A stretch of 41,830 nt of DNA, taken from NCBI GenBank assembly GCA_903871465.1, contig CAIQHB010000011.1, positions 1-41,830 of the forward strand. Reading direction: 5' to 3'. Each line of letters starts with the position of its first letter. Position 1 is the first letter of the stretch. The stretch is from an uncultured Methanosarcinales archaeon. GTDB lineage: Archaea > Halobacteriota > Methanosarcinia > Methanotrichales > Methanotrichaceae. This document shows, in pieces, positions 8,668 to 15,253 of this stretch. The position numbers were made by a program, and so were the translations under genes. The notes beneath the pieces are model-generated. The model was not told the origin of the DNA, did not search any database, and saw nothing but the letters and a program-made list of their open reading frames with translations.

Positions 8668-9591
8668 ATGACGACAATGAGTACAAAGAAAAATCCGGAA
8701 AAAAGCATATTCGGCTTGGCAACGATGGCGATTGCAGCTGCTCTGCTTTTTTGTGCCATTGCGGCTTCTGGCCAGAATATGCCTAATGTACCTAATGTAC
8801 CTAATGGCAATCTATCTGGTGCAGAATTCGGGTCTGATATGCTCTATATGCTGCTTCAGATTCAGGCTGATGTGCAAGGTAGCCTGAATGATTTGGACTT
8901 AGAAGTGGCAAATGCAGCTCAAAGTCTGTCAGCTGCGGGCCTGGAAGGAGATGCAGCACGCGGAATCCTGCATAAGCTATTGGAATCTGACTCAAACCTG
9001 GCAGAAGCCGTCACATTCAGCAAGGATGGGAAGATCATTGCAGCCGAATGCAAAGGATGCGATGGTGGCGAAGGGGCTGATATAAGCCATCAGGAACATG
9101 TAGCTTATCTCTTAAAGACTAAAACCCCCACGTTCAGCAAACCGTTCCTGCTGGTAGAAGGATATAACGGCACGTCCCTTGCATATCCTGTATTTTCCCC
9201 GCAAGGCGAGTTTCTGGGTGGCATCAGTGCAATCATTGAACCTGATAAGTTGCTGAACGCCGTGGTAGCCCCTCAACTGCACTTTGATATCAATAATCGA
9301 AGCAACATAACTGACTACAGTTTCTGGTTAATGCACTTGGATGGTCAGATAGCCTACGACAGGGACGCAAGCCAGATAGGGAAGTACCTATTCGAAGACC
9401 CGCTTTACAAATCATACCCCAGCCTTTTGGACTTGGGAAAGAAGATGATTACAGCCAGGTCGGGCCATGGGTACTATAGCTTCCAGGTCACTGAAGGCAA
9501 TAAAAAGGTAGTGACCAAGGAGAGCTACTGGACAACGGCTGGGCTTCATGGCAGGGAATGGAGGCTTGTCGTCACCAAGATGATGGATTAA
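8668..9591 (+). CDS. Secreted dCache-type sensory protein
   Basis: The product has a basic start and a clear signal peptide or anchor (SIFGLATMAIAAALLFCAIA), then a short PNVPNVPN repeat, a helical segment, and a Cache-like alpha/beta sensor region (AVTFSKDGKIIAAECKG, AYPVFSPQGEFLGGISAII, FWLMHLDGQIAYDRDASQIG). About 307 residues from ATG 8668; TTG 8623 behind AAAGGGA is another possible start but would place 15-18 extra residues before the signal. It lies 60 bp after the preceding Cache protein on the same strand and probably shares its transcript. Like its neighbour it lacks kinase or methyl-accepting modules. The ligand is unknown. Confidence 0.75.
   Translation: MTTMSTKKNPEKSIFGLATMAIAAALLFCAIAASGQNMPNVPNVPNGNLSGAEFGSDMLYMLLQIQADVQGSLNDLDLEVANAAQSLSAAGLEGDAARGILHKLLESDSNLAEAVTFSKDGKIIAAECKGCDGGEGADISHQEHVAYLLKTKTPTFSKPFLLVEGYNGTSLAYPVFSPQGEFLGGISAIIEPDKLLNAVVAPQLHFDINNRSNITDYSFWLMHLDGQIAYDRDASQIGKYLFEDPLYKSYPSLLDLGKKMITARSGHGYYSFQVTEGNKKVVTKESYWTTAGLHGREWRLVVTKMMD
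8782..8806 (+). repeat. Short in-gene tandem repeat (9 bp unit)
   Basis: CCTAATGTA occurs twice in tandem, followed by CCTAATG, encoding PNVPNVPN just after the signal peptide cleavage region. It is a likely spot for length variation between strains. Confidence 0.85.
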
Positions 9592-10309
9592 ACGCACCAG
9601 TACAGAACTCTCTTTTCTTCTTCCAGCCTTGCATAAGATCGATAGGGCTATAGCTGTTGATCTGATCAATTATGAGGATAAGCTTATTGCCTTTTTATTT
9701 AGCGATTGATGTCTCCTGTTTGATCCCACTGGTCTTCTGCAGTTTCTATCGGTGAGACGTTCCGATATTCGGCCTCTGGGTCCTCCTCCGCCAGGGTTGC
9801 CCACATGTACGAGCGCGCGTGCTGGGCGCTCGCATGCATGCGGGCCTGCCCTTTGGGCCGAAAGAGAAGGCGAAGGGAGGGGTGGCGCCGGGGGGGTGAA
9901 TCTGTGGCCGGGTGCAAGGGAAGGCGAGCCTGGAGGAGGGGGCAAGCGGATGCAGTGCAGGCAGGTGGGTGCAGTGTGGCGGAAAAAATGGCAGACAACT
10001 GCGGGGGACAGGAACCCCTGCACTAGTTTACGAGTAAGAATCAAACCCTATGTCTCTCTACACACGGAGCTTTCTAAGAACTGCCACGCTTCCAAGTGAA
10101 ACGCCAGCAAAAAAGCCACACGGGCCAAGAAAGCCTCCCATAGGTCGGACTGGCCGAGCGCAGCTGCCCTCAGGCATATGCTCGAACGAGTTAAGTAGAG
10201 GCCCTTCTTAAAGCTCACAAACGAGGGCCGATGGTCGAGAAACATAACCCACCCCTACCTTCATCTCGACCTGAGCCCGCCACATGGTATAGAGCAGCTC
10301 TGCGGTTGC
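9592..10309. other. Long non-coding stretch with decayed pieces
   Basis: No intact gene is supported. Minus-strand 9806-9699 encodes a 35-residue acidic peptide (WATLAEEDPEAEYRNVSPIE, then TAEDQWDQTG) with protein-like composition. It is probably the C-terminal end of a lost small protein of the toxin-antitoxin type. The part at 9805-9990 is G-rich and shares words with the GC-rich repeat family described below. 10020-10300 shows no recognisable content. Confidence 0.4.
9805..9990. repeat. GC-rich intergenic repeat, copy A (diverged)
   Basis: This copy contains GAGCGCGCGTGC and CGCATGCATGCGGGC-type words also present in the copy at 13605-13680, then a long G-rich tract. It has no credible codon usage in any frame. 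Assignment to the family rests on shared words only. Confidence 0.35.
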
Positions 10310-10492
10310 TCAAGGCTTAATATAAGCATTCAATCCGATGGTGATCGGCTTATCATTAACTTTAGCGGTAGTAACGATATTCCCATGTGTACTTGCAACA
10401 ACAAGGGTTTTACCGGATGACGATGGGGTTGGTTCTTCCAGATCAATTTCTATGAAGAGCTTGTTATCCTTGATTTCTACTTTCATAGTCAT
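10310..10492 (-). CDS. Conserved small hypothetical protein (60 aa)
   Basis: Starting at the second ATG (10492), which has AGGAG 6 nt upstream, the product runs MTMKVEIKDNKLFIEIDLEE, then PTPSSSGKTLVVASTHGN and ITIGLNAYIKP. The pattern 'strand, E-P-T-P-S-x-S-G-K-T-L-V-V-A-S, G-N, G-L-N-A-Y-I-K' recurs in small uncharacterised proteins of archaea and bacteria, often on mobile or accessory DNA; this comes from memory, not a search. No function is assigned. The ATG at 10513 precedes the ribosome site and is less likely. Confidence 0.7.
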   Translation of the reverse strand: MTMKVEIKDNKLFIEIDLEEPTPSSSGKTLVVASTHGNIVTTAKVNDKPITIGLNAYIKP

Positions 10493-10513
10493 ACGAGTTC
10501 TCCTATTGGCCAT

Positions 10514-10995
10514 TTTTTCGACATGCTCATCTATTACCCTTTCCCTGAGAGATACTCAGACATTTTTCGATGATTTTCGTGCTGCAACCATTTATTACTT
10601 TTCCTGTGGGTCTCTTTTTCTCTAACGGTTGAGAGATCGTTAGCGGTGTGTTCGGGTCGTTGCCTCCAGAAGGATAAACCTCCATCCCAGTAATTCATAC
10701 TCTTCTAGCAGATCCTCAAGGTTTCAAATCAAAGTAATGAGGCGGGCTCAAGTTCGAAATATCGCCACCAGAGATCGGACTCGAGCGAGTGGATGGAATC
10801 GTGGTCTGGAGTCCGTGAGCGGCTATTTCCAGCCTCTGGCGCTTGTCGCACAGGCAGGCCGCGTTCACCTGCCAGAGCGTGCGCACGAAGGCGGGCGCGT
10901 GCAGATGGACGCACTTTGTGAGTGCGAGCGTGCATGCTTGAGGCAAGGATCGCCTCTTAATAAGCTATTTAATCCCGGCAAGCCTATGGTGCTTC
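10514..10995. other. Non-coding stretch with a GC-rich repeat copy
   Basis: No gene is supported. Open frames at 10716-11051 on both strands are mutual shadows over a GC-rich segment. 10835-10945 is copy B of the GC-rich repeat family. Confidence 0.45.
10835..10945 (+). repeat. GC-rich intergenic repeat, copy B
   Basis: It contains GAGCGTGCGCACGAAGGCGG, then GCGCGTGCAGATGG. This parallels GAGCGTGCGGGAGGACGGGC, then GCGTGCCTGGAGGATGG in copy E. Confidence 0.45.
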
Positions 10996-11142
10996 ATGTC
11001 CGGGCAATCTGCTCCAAGATCAAAAGGGGAGCAAGAGATATCAGTAAATAAATTGAATGGTCTGACCCCTGAAGAGAGACTGCGCCTTGAAGAAAGCATG
11101 ATGCGTAATGAAAGGCTTATGAAGCGTTTAGCCGAAATGTGA
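10996..11142 (+). CDS. Small charged protein (48 aa), possible antitoxin-like gene
   Basis: From ATG 10996, with GGTG 5 nt upstream, the frame gives a Ser/Gln-rich start, then NGLTPEERLRLEESMMRNER and LMKRLAEM. The second half would form an amphipathic helix. The motif 'L-T-P-E-E-R-L-R-x-E-E' is common in short archaeal proteins next to toxin genes, but no family is claimed. It converges on the Doc gene, with the two stop codons about 4 bp apart. It could be an unlinked antitoxin or a free-standing small protein. Confidence 0.55.
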   Translation: MSGQSAPRSKGEQEISVNKLNGLTPEERLRLEESMMRNERLMKRLAEM

Positions 11143-11146
11143 GCGT

Positions 11147-11506
11147 TCAGAGTTTGTCGGTGTTTTTCAGAAGCCAAATTTTGACATCATCGACCTGGCA
11201 TTGGTAGCTGTCGATTCTTAGCAGCATTCGGATTATGATCTCTTCTTCTGCAGTGATGGCGCGCCCTTCGCTGCTTAGAATCAATTCAGCGATTTGAAAC
11301 GCGGATCTCTTGTTTCCATCCAGGTAGGGGTGGCAATTGGCTACGATATGCAGAGCGAGAGCCGCTTTGCGGAAAAGATCGGGCTCGGCATTGATCTGAT
11401 CGACAAGGTAGTCGACCGTGCCCTGGCAAAGAACGCCACCTATTCCGCCGAATTTGCTGATTACCAGCTTATGGATATCCAGGATTTTCTCGGAAGTGAG
11501 GATCAT
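11147..11506 (-). CDS. Doc-type (Fic superfamily) toxin
   Basis: About 119 residues from ATG 11506 (MILTSEKILDIHKLVISKFG); ATGs at 11518 and 11536 are alternatives with no better ribosome site. The Fic/Doc active-site motif is present as HPYLDGNKRSA, matching HxFx[D/N]GNKR with Tyr for Phe, and GGIGG, an N-terminal helix and a C-terminal helix fit the death-on-curing fold. Doc proteins phosphorylate EF-Tu and are neutralised by a Phd antitoxin encoded just upstream. Here the upstream side is only a GC-rich repeat, and no Phd-like gene is seen on the same strand. The frame is intact, so either the toxin is silent or its antitoxin lies elsewhere. Confidence 0.75.
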   Translation of the reverse strand: MILTSEKILDIHKLVISKFGGIGGVLCQGTVDYLVDQINAEPDLFRKAALALHIVANCHPYLDGNKRSAFQIAELILSSEGRAITAEEEIIIRMLLRIDSYQCQVDDVKIWLLKNTDKL

Positions 11507-11544
11507 GATTGCCGTCATTGTATGAGCAGGGATCATTACTACTA

Positions 11545-11660
11545 ACTTGCGGTGCCCGGCGGCCCACGGGCCCACGGGAGCGCGCGCGGGGGAAAGCGTG
11601 CGGGAGGGCCCGGCGCACGTCTTGTGAAGGATGGCGGTGCTGTCGAGCCTTTGCGAGGAT
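11545..11660 (+). repeat. GC-rich intergenic repeat, copy C
   Basis: It contains GCGTGCGGGAGGGCCCGGCG, then GAAGGATGGCGGTGCTGTCG and AGCCT. The tail GGATGxCGGTGCTxTCGxGCC is shared with copy D at 13032-13080. It lies between the Doc gene start and the AbrB-type remnant. Confidence 0.6.
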
Positions 11661-11772
11661 ATCGCCGTCTGTCCGAAGAAGGCCTACTGCCTGGCTGACC
11701 TGTATTGGATCTCCTAATTGGGAAATCTTTTTTTAGAGGCAGTGACATGTTGGTAATGTTTTGGTGAGATAG

Positions 11773-11986
11773 ATGGAAGGTTCTCGTTAAGAAAAATGGG
11801 ATAATTGAGCTTCCTAGTTCAATATTATCTGAGATTGACCTTTGTGAAGACAAACGAGTAGCTCTGAGCGTGAAAGGCGGAGAATTGCTCGTCAAGCCGA
11901 TCAAGAGCCTTACGGATCAACTTATTGGCTCAATCAAATTAGATGACCAAAAACTTATAAAAGAGATAATCGAATCCGCGGATTAG
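11773..11986 (+). pseudogene. AbrB/VapB-type antitoxin, frameshifted at codon 3
   Basis: ATGGAA is followed by an extra G. Without it the frame reads MEVLVKKNGIIELPSSILSE, then VALSVKGGELLVKP and a tail LIKEIIESAD, a close relative of the antitoxin at 13145. The inserted G puts the natural ATG out of frame, and the correct frame meets TGA at 11765-11767 with no other good start. The upstream region (AATTGGGAAATCT, poly-T, AGAGGC, TGGTGAGA) is also shared with the 13145 locus, so gene and leader were duplicated together. No toxin follows. Confidence 0.7.
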
Positions 11987-12071
11987 CCGTCTAACTTCAG
12001 CTAAATCGCATGAAATTGGAAAAACTATTTGGCGTCAGGCCCTAAGCAACATCAACTCACGGATAGAAGTA

Positions 12072-12133
12072 ATGAAAAAGACGGGGCGGCGCTACGACCG
12101 AGTATTCAAAATATCTGCAGTAGCAGAACTTGC
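12072..12133 (+). pseudogene. IS3-type OrfA transposase, N-terminal scrap
   Basis: ATG 12072 gives MKKTGRRYDRVFKISAVAEL, the typical beginning of IS3-family OrfA (HTH_Tnp_1) proteins. Similarity ends abruptly after about 20 residues, where the minus-strand TPR remnant begins. Only the start of the gene survives. Confidence 0.55.
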
Positions 12134-12240
12134 AGCACCTCATCAAATTTGCCCTGTGCATAAGGGCAATGCCTTTGTCGACCCAGGCTATTGTGTCTTG
12201 GGAATTGATCTCAACGCCCATTTCGTCAGCTTCAACCTTG
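12124..12240 (-). pseudogene. Remnant of a tetratricopeptide-repeat gene
   Basis: On the minus strand this encodes EINSQDTIAWVDKGIALMHR, then, after a one-base shift, NFDEVLQ. This is the TPR pattern 'N-P-x-D-x-x-A-W-x-x-K-G-x-A-L-x-x-L-G-x-F-D-E-A-L-x'. Neither end of a gene is present. Large TPR proteins are common in Methanosarcinales, and this appears to be a broken piece of one. Confidence 0.45.
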
Positions 12241-12363
12241 GTCCGGCTGAGCGTCGGTTAAGACTCAACTTATCGTAATTCATCAGATGACCTTCCCATG
12301 GAGGATCAAGTTATTCGATCAGCGAGGAAGATAACCGGAAATAAGCTTGCTCATAATGGGAGA

Positions 12364-12373
12364 CTATATAAAA
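12364..12373 (+). promoter_or_regulatory. TATA box of the secreted protein at 12423
   Basis: CTATATAAAA lies 50 bp before the ATG. A start of transcription near 12392-12396 would leave a leader of about 30 nt. Confidence 0.55.
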
Positions 12374-12422
12374 TTATTGCAAAAAAGAAAGCTCTAAATA
12401 GGTGTCTCAATAACTAATACAC

Positions 12423-12836
12423 ATGAAAAAAGTTTTGTTTTTAGCCCTGTTAGTACTGAGCCTCTTTGCTACAGGGGTCTGTGTGGCAGAAGTTCCTAAT
12501 CTAAAAGGGAACTGGACCGTTTCGTGGGGTGGTTATGATGCAGGAGTCGGTTACTCGAACGCGACTCAAAACGAACCATTTGTCGCGGCTATTACAGAGC
12601 AGGAGGGCCGCATCTTCTCAGGAAATCTGATATATAAGAACGAGAATGGAACTACAGCTAGCGAAGGGTTTGCTGGCGCCATCGGTTCGGATGATAAGAG
12701 TCTCTATATCGCTGAAGTTAACGAGGGCTATTCTCTGGGGTCGATCGTTTCCGAGGATGAGATCGAACTGATTTACTTATCAAGTGGAAAAGCAATGTCG
12801 GTGGGCGTTGATAAGCTTAGCCGGGTAAAAGAATAG
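12423..12836 (+). CDS. Small secreted beta-rich protein of unknown function
   Basis: The 137-residue product has a strong signal peptide (MKKVLFLALLVLSLFATGVC), with cleavage likely after VAE or near the Cys. The mature part is Gly/Asn-rich with alternating strands (LKGNWTVSWGGYDAGVGYSN, RIFSGNLIYKNENG, SLYIAEVNEGYSLG). This is reminiscent of lipocalin-like or avidin-like small barrels and of the tail of the lysozyme remnant at 172-1131 (IVGRWLI...). It is intact and has its own promoter, unlike most of its surroundings. Confidence 0.65.
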   Translation: MKKVLFLALLVLSLFATGVCVAEVPNLKGNWTVSWGGYDAGVGYSNATQNEPFVAAITEQEGRIFSGNLIYKNENGTTASEGFAGAIGSDDKSLYIAEVNEGYSLGSIVSEDEIELIYLSSGKAMSVGVDKLSRVKE

Positions 12837-12871
12837 ATGTCAGTTTCCAATAGGTAAATAATGCTTCTCAC

Positions 12872-12922
12872 ATTGACAACGATTTTCAGCTAGCAGAAGA
12901 TATTAGCATATACAAACCATAA
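12872..12922 (+). pseudogene. C-terminal scrap of a PIN-domain (VapC) toxin
   Basis: The frame reads IDNDFQLAEDISIYKP followed by TAA. It aligns with the end of the PIN remnant at 13360-13548 (NDTDFQRLNEIDVYKP). Nothing of the upstream PIN fold is recognisable. Confidence 0.5.
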
Positions 12923-13031
12923 GTAAGTAGCAGGACGGGAAATCTCATAGCCCGTTTTCTCTTTTCGACTCTTATTCCATCCCTACCCCTGCCATTTCTC
13001 AAATAATGGCATCTGCCCGTCTCGTCCCTGG

Positions 13032-13080
13032 TTGCGGGAGGGCGGGCGCTTGACTGGAGGATGTCGGTGCTATCGGGCCT
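13032..13080 (+). repeat. GC-rich intergenic repeat, copy D
   Basis: TTGCGGGAGGGCGGGCGCTT, then GACTGGAGGATGTCGGTGCT and ATCGGGCCT. It is close to copies C and E and immediately precedes the leader of the antitoxin gene at 13145. Confidence 0.6.
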
Positions 13081-13144
13081 TGAACCTCATAATTGGGAAA
13101 TCTATTTTTAGAGGCCAAGCATATTAGTAAATCGTGGTGAGAGA

Positions 13145-13363
13145 ATGGAAGTTCTTGTTAAGAAAGGCGGGATAATTGAGATTCCTAATTCCGTTATGGC
13201 CGAGTTGGGCATATATGATGGTAAGAAATTATTTCTGAATGTAATAGATGGAAAGATTCTCATCAATCCGGGCAAGAACATTGCGGAGAGATTGGCAGGC
13301 TCAATAGCACTGGATGACGTAGATCTCATTGATGGAATTGTCGAATCTGAGGATTGGCTGTGA
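13145..13363 (+). CDS. AbrB/VapB-type antitoxin
   Basis: 72 residues from ATG 13145 with GGTGAGA just upstream. The N-terminal swapped-hairpin DNA-binding motif is clear (MEVLVKKGGIIEIPNSVMAE, then GKKLFLNVIDGKILINPGK). The C-terminal segment (LAGSIALDDVDLIDGIVESE) would wrap a PIN toxin and block its metal site. The gene ends in GCTGTGATAA, where the stop overlaps the GTG start of the downstream PIN fragment, as in intact vapBC pairs. The toxin is truncated, so this may be an orphan antitoxin; it likely represses its own promoter. Confidence 0.75.
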   Translation: MEVLVKKGGIIEIPNSVMAELGIYDGKKLFLNVIDGKILINPGKNIAERLAGSIALDDVDLIDGIVESEDWL

Positions 13364-13548
13364 TAATTTGTAGTTGCGATGAGTCCGTGCTTGACATGGC
13401 AGTCGATCTCTCGAATAAATATGGGCTCTTAATATCCGATGCCACTCACCTGGCAGTTATCAAATCCGAAGGCATTTCCAATATCGCTACTAATGACACC
13501 GATTTTCAGCGGTTAAATGAAATTGATGTCTACAAACCATGTGAATGA
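13360..13548 (+). pseudogene. VapC-like PIN toxin with internal deletion
   Basis: GTG 13360 overlaps the antitoxin stop and gives MIICSCDESVLDMAVDLSNK, then YGLLISDATHLAVIKSEG and NIATNDTDFQRL. The latter two carry the third and fourth acidic positions of a PIN RNase (SDA, NDTDF). The normal N-terminal half, with the first Asp (DTN motif) and the central helices, is missing. Only about 62 of the usual ~130 residues remain, in frame. Such a protein should be inactive as a nuclease but could still bind the antitoxin. Confidence 0.65.
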
Positions 13549-13599
13549 AAAGAGCGGGACGAGTTGTCTCATCTTCCCATCAATAACTTAGGCAATTGC

Positions 13600-13685
13600 G
13601 CCGTCGGACCCCGCCCACCCGCAGGAGCGCACGCATGCAGGCGAGCGTGCGGGAGGACGGGCGCGTGCCTGGAGGATGGCACTAG
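13600..13685 (+). repeat. GC-rich intergenic repeat, copy E
   Basis: GAGCGCACGCATGCAGGCGA, then GCGTGCGGGAGGACGGGCGC and GTGCCTGGAGGATGG. This is the best-preserved copy. It lies between the PIN remnant and the 3' end of the EVE nuclease gene. Confidence 0.6.
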
Positions 13686-13708
13686 TATCTGGAAGTGCAG
13701 TAAGCAGA

Positions 13709-14803
13709 TTAGGTATAGTCTGGCTCACAGCTTTCTGCAATTTCTGAGATGAACTCCGGTTTCATGTAACGCATTCGGTTTCCGATCTGTTCGACTTCCT
13801 TCTTCAATTCCATGTAAGGAATGAATCGGCAGATTTTAGGGAGGGGCGGCTTTAGCCTGGCAAAGGTCGGACGGTTAATTTCGTAGAATACCTTCTCTCT
13901 CCGTTCATCCGGTGCAACTATGAATAAATCGAGCTTGAGATTAGGCTGCATGCTTACCAAATCCGACATCCTCAATAAGCCCGAATAAATTGTCGTTGTG
14001 TGCTCCACCTCAAAAGCCGCAACTATCGCCTCGCCCTGAAGCCAGAGAACATCGATCAATTCTATCGTCCTATTGGTGGCATCGTCGAACTGCCTGGGAA
14101 GCTCTCTTCTCAGATTTGGAACATCCTGAAAATTGATTCCATTGTGCTTTCTGTTCCGGTCATTCCTGGCTACCCATACATCGAGGCCCAGCTCAGAGCC
14201 CACCTTCAGCAAGAGCAGCTGAATTTCTTCGTGAGTCGTCTCTTCGATGGGAGCTTTTTTCTGATCCTCGTCATGATCTTCAGGAACAGTCACTACGCCG
14301 ATCTTTGATTCATATGTCTTCGTTTTGCGGCGATATTTCCTTTCGTCGTATTCCAACTCAACCGGATTCATTACGGCTCTCTTTATGGCATTGGAAATTA
14401 TTTCCCCATCATTCAAGTTAAATTCGGCTGGAGAGCCCCGGAAGAATCCGGTCCAGGCATTCCTGGACTTAAGTCCCTTGAATAGTTGAAGTTCATCTTT
14501 GAGACTGAGTACAGGAATCGCTGTTATTGCATCCAGTTTTTCCACCAGCTCAACTTCAAATCTAATCGGGAATTGCTCATCTTTCCAGATTTGAGTTGTA
14601 TCAAAATAGCATTTGGACTTGACTTCTAAGATGCCAACAAATCTAGAAATGCCCGTCAAGTAGCAAAGGAGATAATCACCTGGGGAGATTCGTTCCGCTG
14701 TCTTCTTTCTACTTTCCCTAAAGCCGCTAACTTTTGCGCCGTGCTCTAGAAATTCCTCCCAGGTTGTTCCTGTAAAGAGATCCAGCCAGTACTTTCTGCT
14801 CAT
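13709..14803 (-). CDS. EVE-domain protein fused to a PD-(D/E)xK-like nuclease domain
   Basis: A 364-residue protein in two parts. Residues 1-~135 form an EVE (PUA-like) domain: KYWLDLFTGTTWEEFLEHGA, GDYLLCYLTGISRFVGILEV, NAWTGFFRGSPAEF. EVE domains bind modified bases in DNA. Residues ~185-330 resemble a restriction-endonuclease fold: IELIDVLWLQGEAIVAAFEV followed by EHTTTIYSGLLRMSDL. Asp251 and the ExE pair at 265-267 sit where PD-(D/E)xK has its acidic residues. The usual Lys is not evident, as in other 'FEVEHT' proteins I recall. Likely role: restriction of DNA carrying modified cytosines (type IV-like), inferred from architecture. It is transcribed toward the vapBC remnant, away from Gabija. 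The frame is intact. Confidence 0.75.
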   Translation of the reverse strand: MSRKYWLDLFTGTTWEEFLEHGAKVSGFRESRKKTAERISPGDYLLCYLTGISRFVGILEVKSKCYFDTTQIWKDEQFPIRFEVELVEKLDAITAIPVLSLKDELQLFKGLKSRNAWTGFFRGSPAEFNLNDGEIISNAIKRAVMNPVELEYDERKYRRKTKTYESKIGVVTVPEDHDEDQKKAPIEETTHEEIQLLLLKVGSELGLDVWVARNDRNRKHNGINFQDVPNLRRELPRQFDDATNRTIELIDVLWLQGEAIVAAFEVEHTTTIYSGLLRMSDLVSMQPNLKLDLFIVAPDERREKVFYEINRPTFARLKPPLPKICRFIPYMELKKEVEQIGNRMRYMKPEFISEIAESCEPDYT

Positions 14804-15253
14804 TGAAGCTCTCGTGGCAAGTTATCTTACTGCTTGTCTACCAGATGGATGCGAAACAAGTTGAAATAGCTTTAGGCTTTAACGAGAAAATGCGTTGAGA
14901 TAAATCCATCGGTTCAAAGCCAGGCAACCAGTCGAACGAGCGAAAGGGTGTTGGGATAGCAGAGGCGTCTGCATCTATATGAAGATTAACGAGGGGGGGC
15001 AGGAGCCAGGGATATGTGAGCTGCATTAGATATGGGGCCAGGATCATTGCTAGGTATAATTCATTTCTCGTGAGGTTGCCCTCAAAGCCCTTGTGAAGAC
15101 TCGGTCGCTTGCGGCCCCGTGCGGGAGCGCGAGTGATTGACGCATATTAAGATTGGTTAAAATCTAGTGCAGATGTAAAGAATTCAGGGGCGCAGCAAAC
15201 AGGCCGGAAGGATTATAGGGGTGCGATCAACTATCTTTTCTTCAGGAGGGTTT
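14804..15253. other. Intergenic between the EVE nuclease and gajA
   Basis: It presumably carries the divergent promoters of both genes. ATATTAAGATTGG near 15144 is a weak TATA candidate for gajA. A short open piece (MDAKQVEIALGFNEKMR, 14842-14895) looks like the end of a lost gene. A short GC-rich repeat copy F (CCCCGTGCGGGAGCGCGAGT) lies at 15116-15135. Confidence 0.4.
15116..15135 (+). repeat. GC-rich intergenic repeat, short copy F
   Basis: Only the core GTGCGGGAGCGCG is kept, resembling GCGTGCGGGAG of the other copies. It stands out against AT-rich flanks. Confidence 0.35.

Noticed and set aside
10040-10310. Possible tRNA or small structured RNA in the 10.0-10.3 kb gap
   Set aside because: No T-loop GTTCRA with matching acceptor and anticodon arms could be assembled; no tRNA or rRNA was recognised anywhere in the window.
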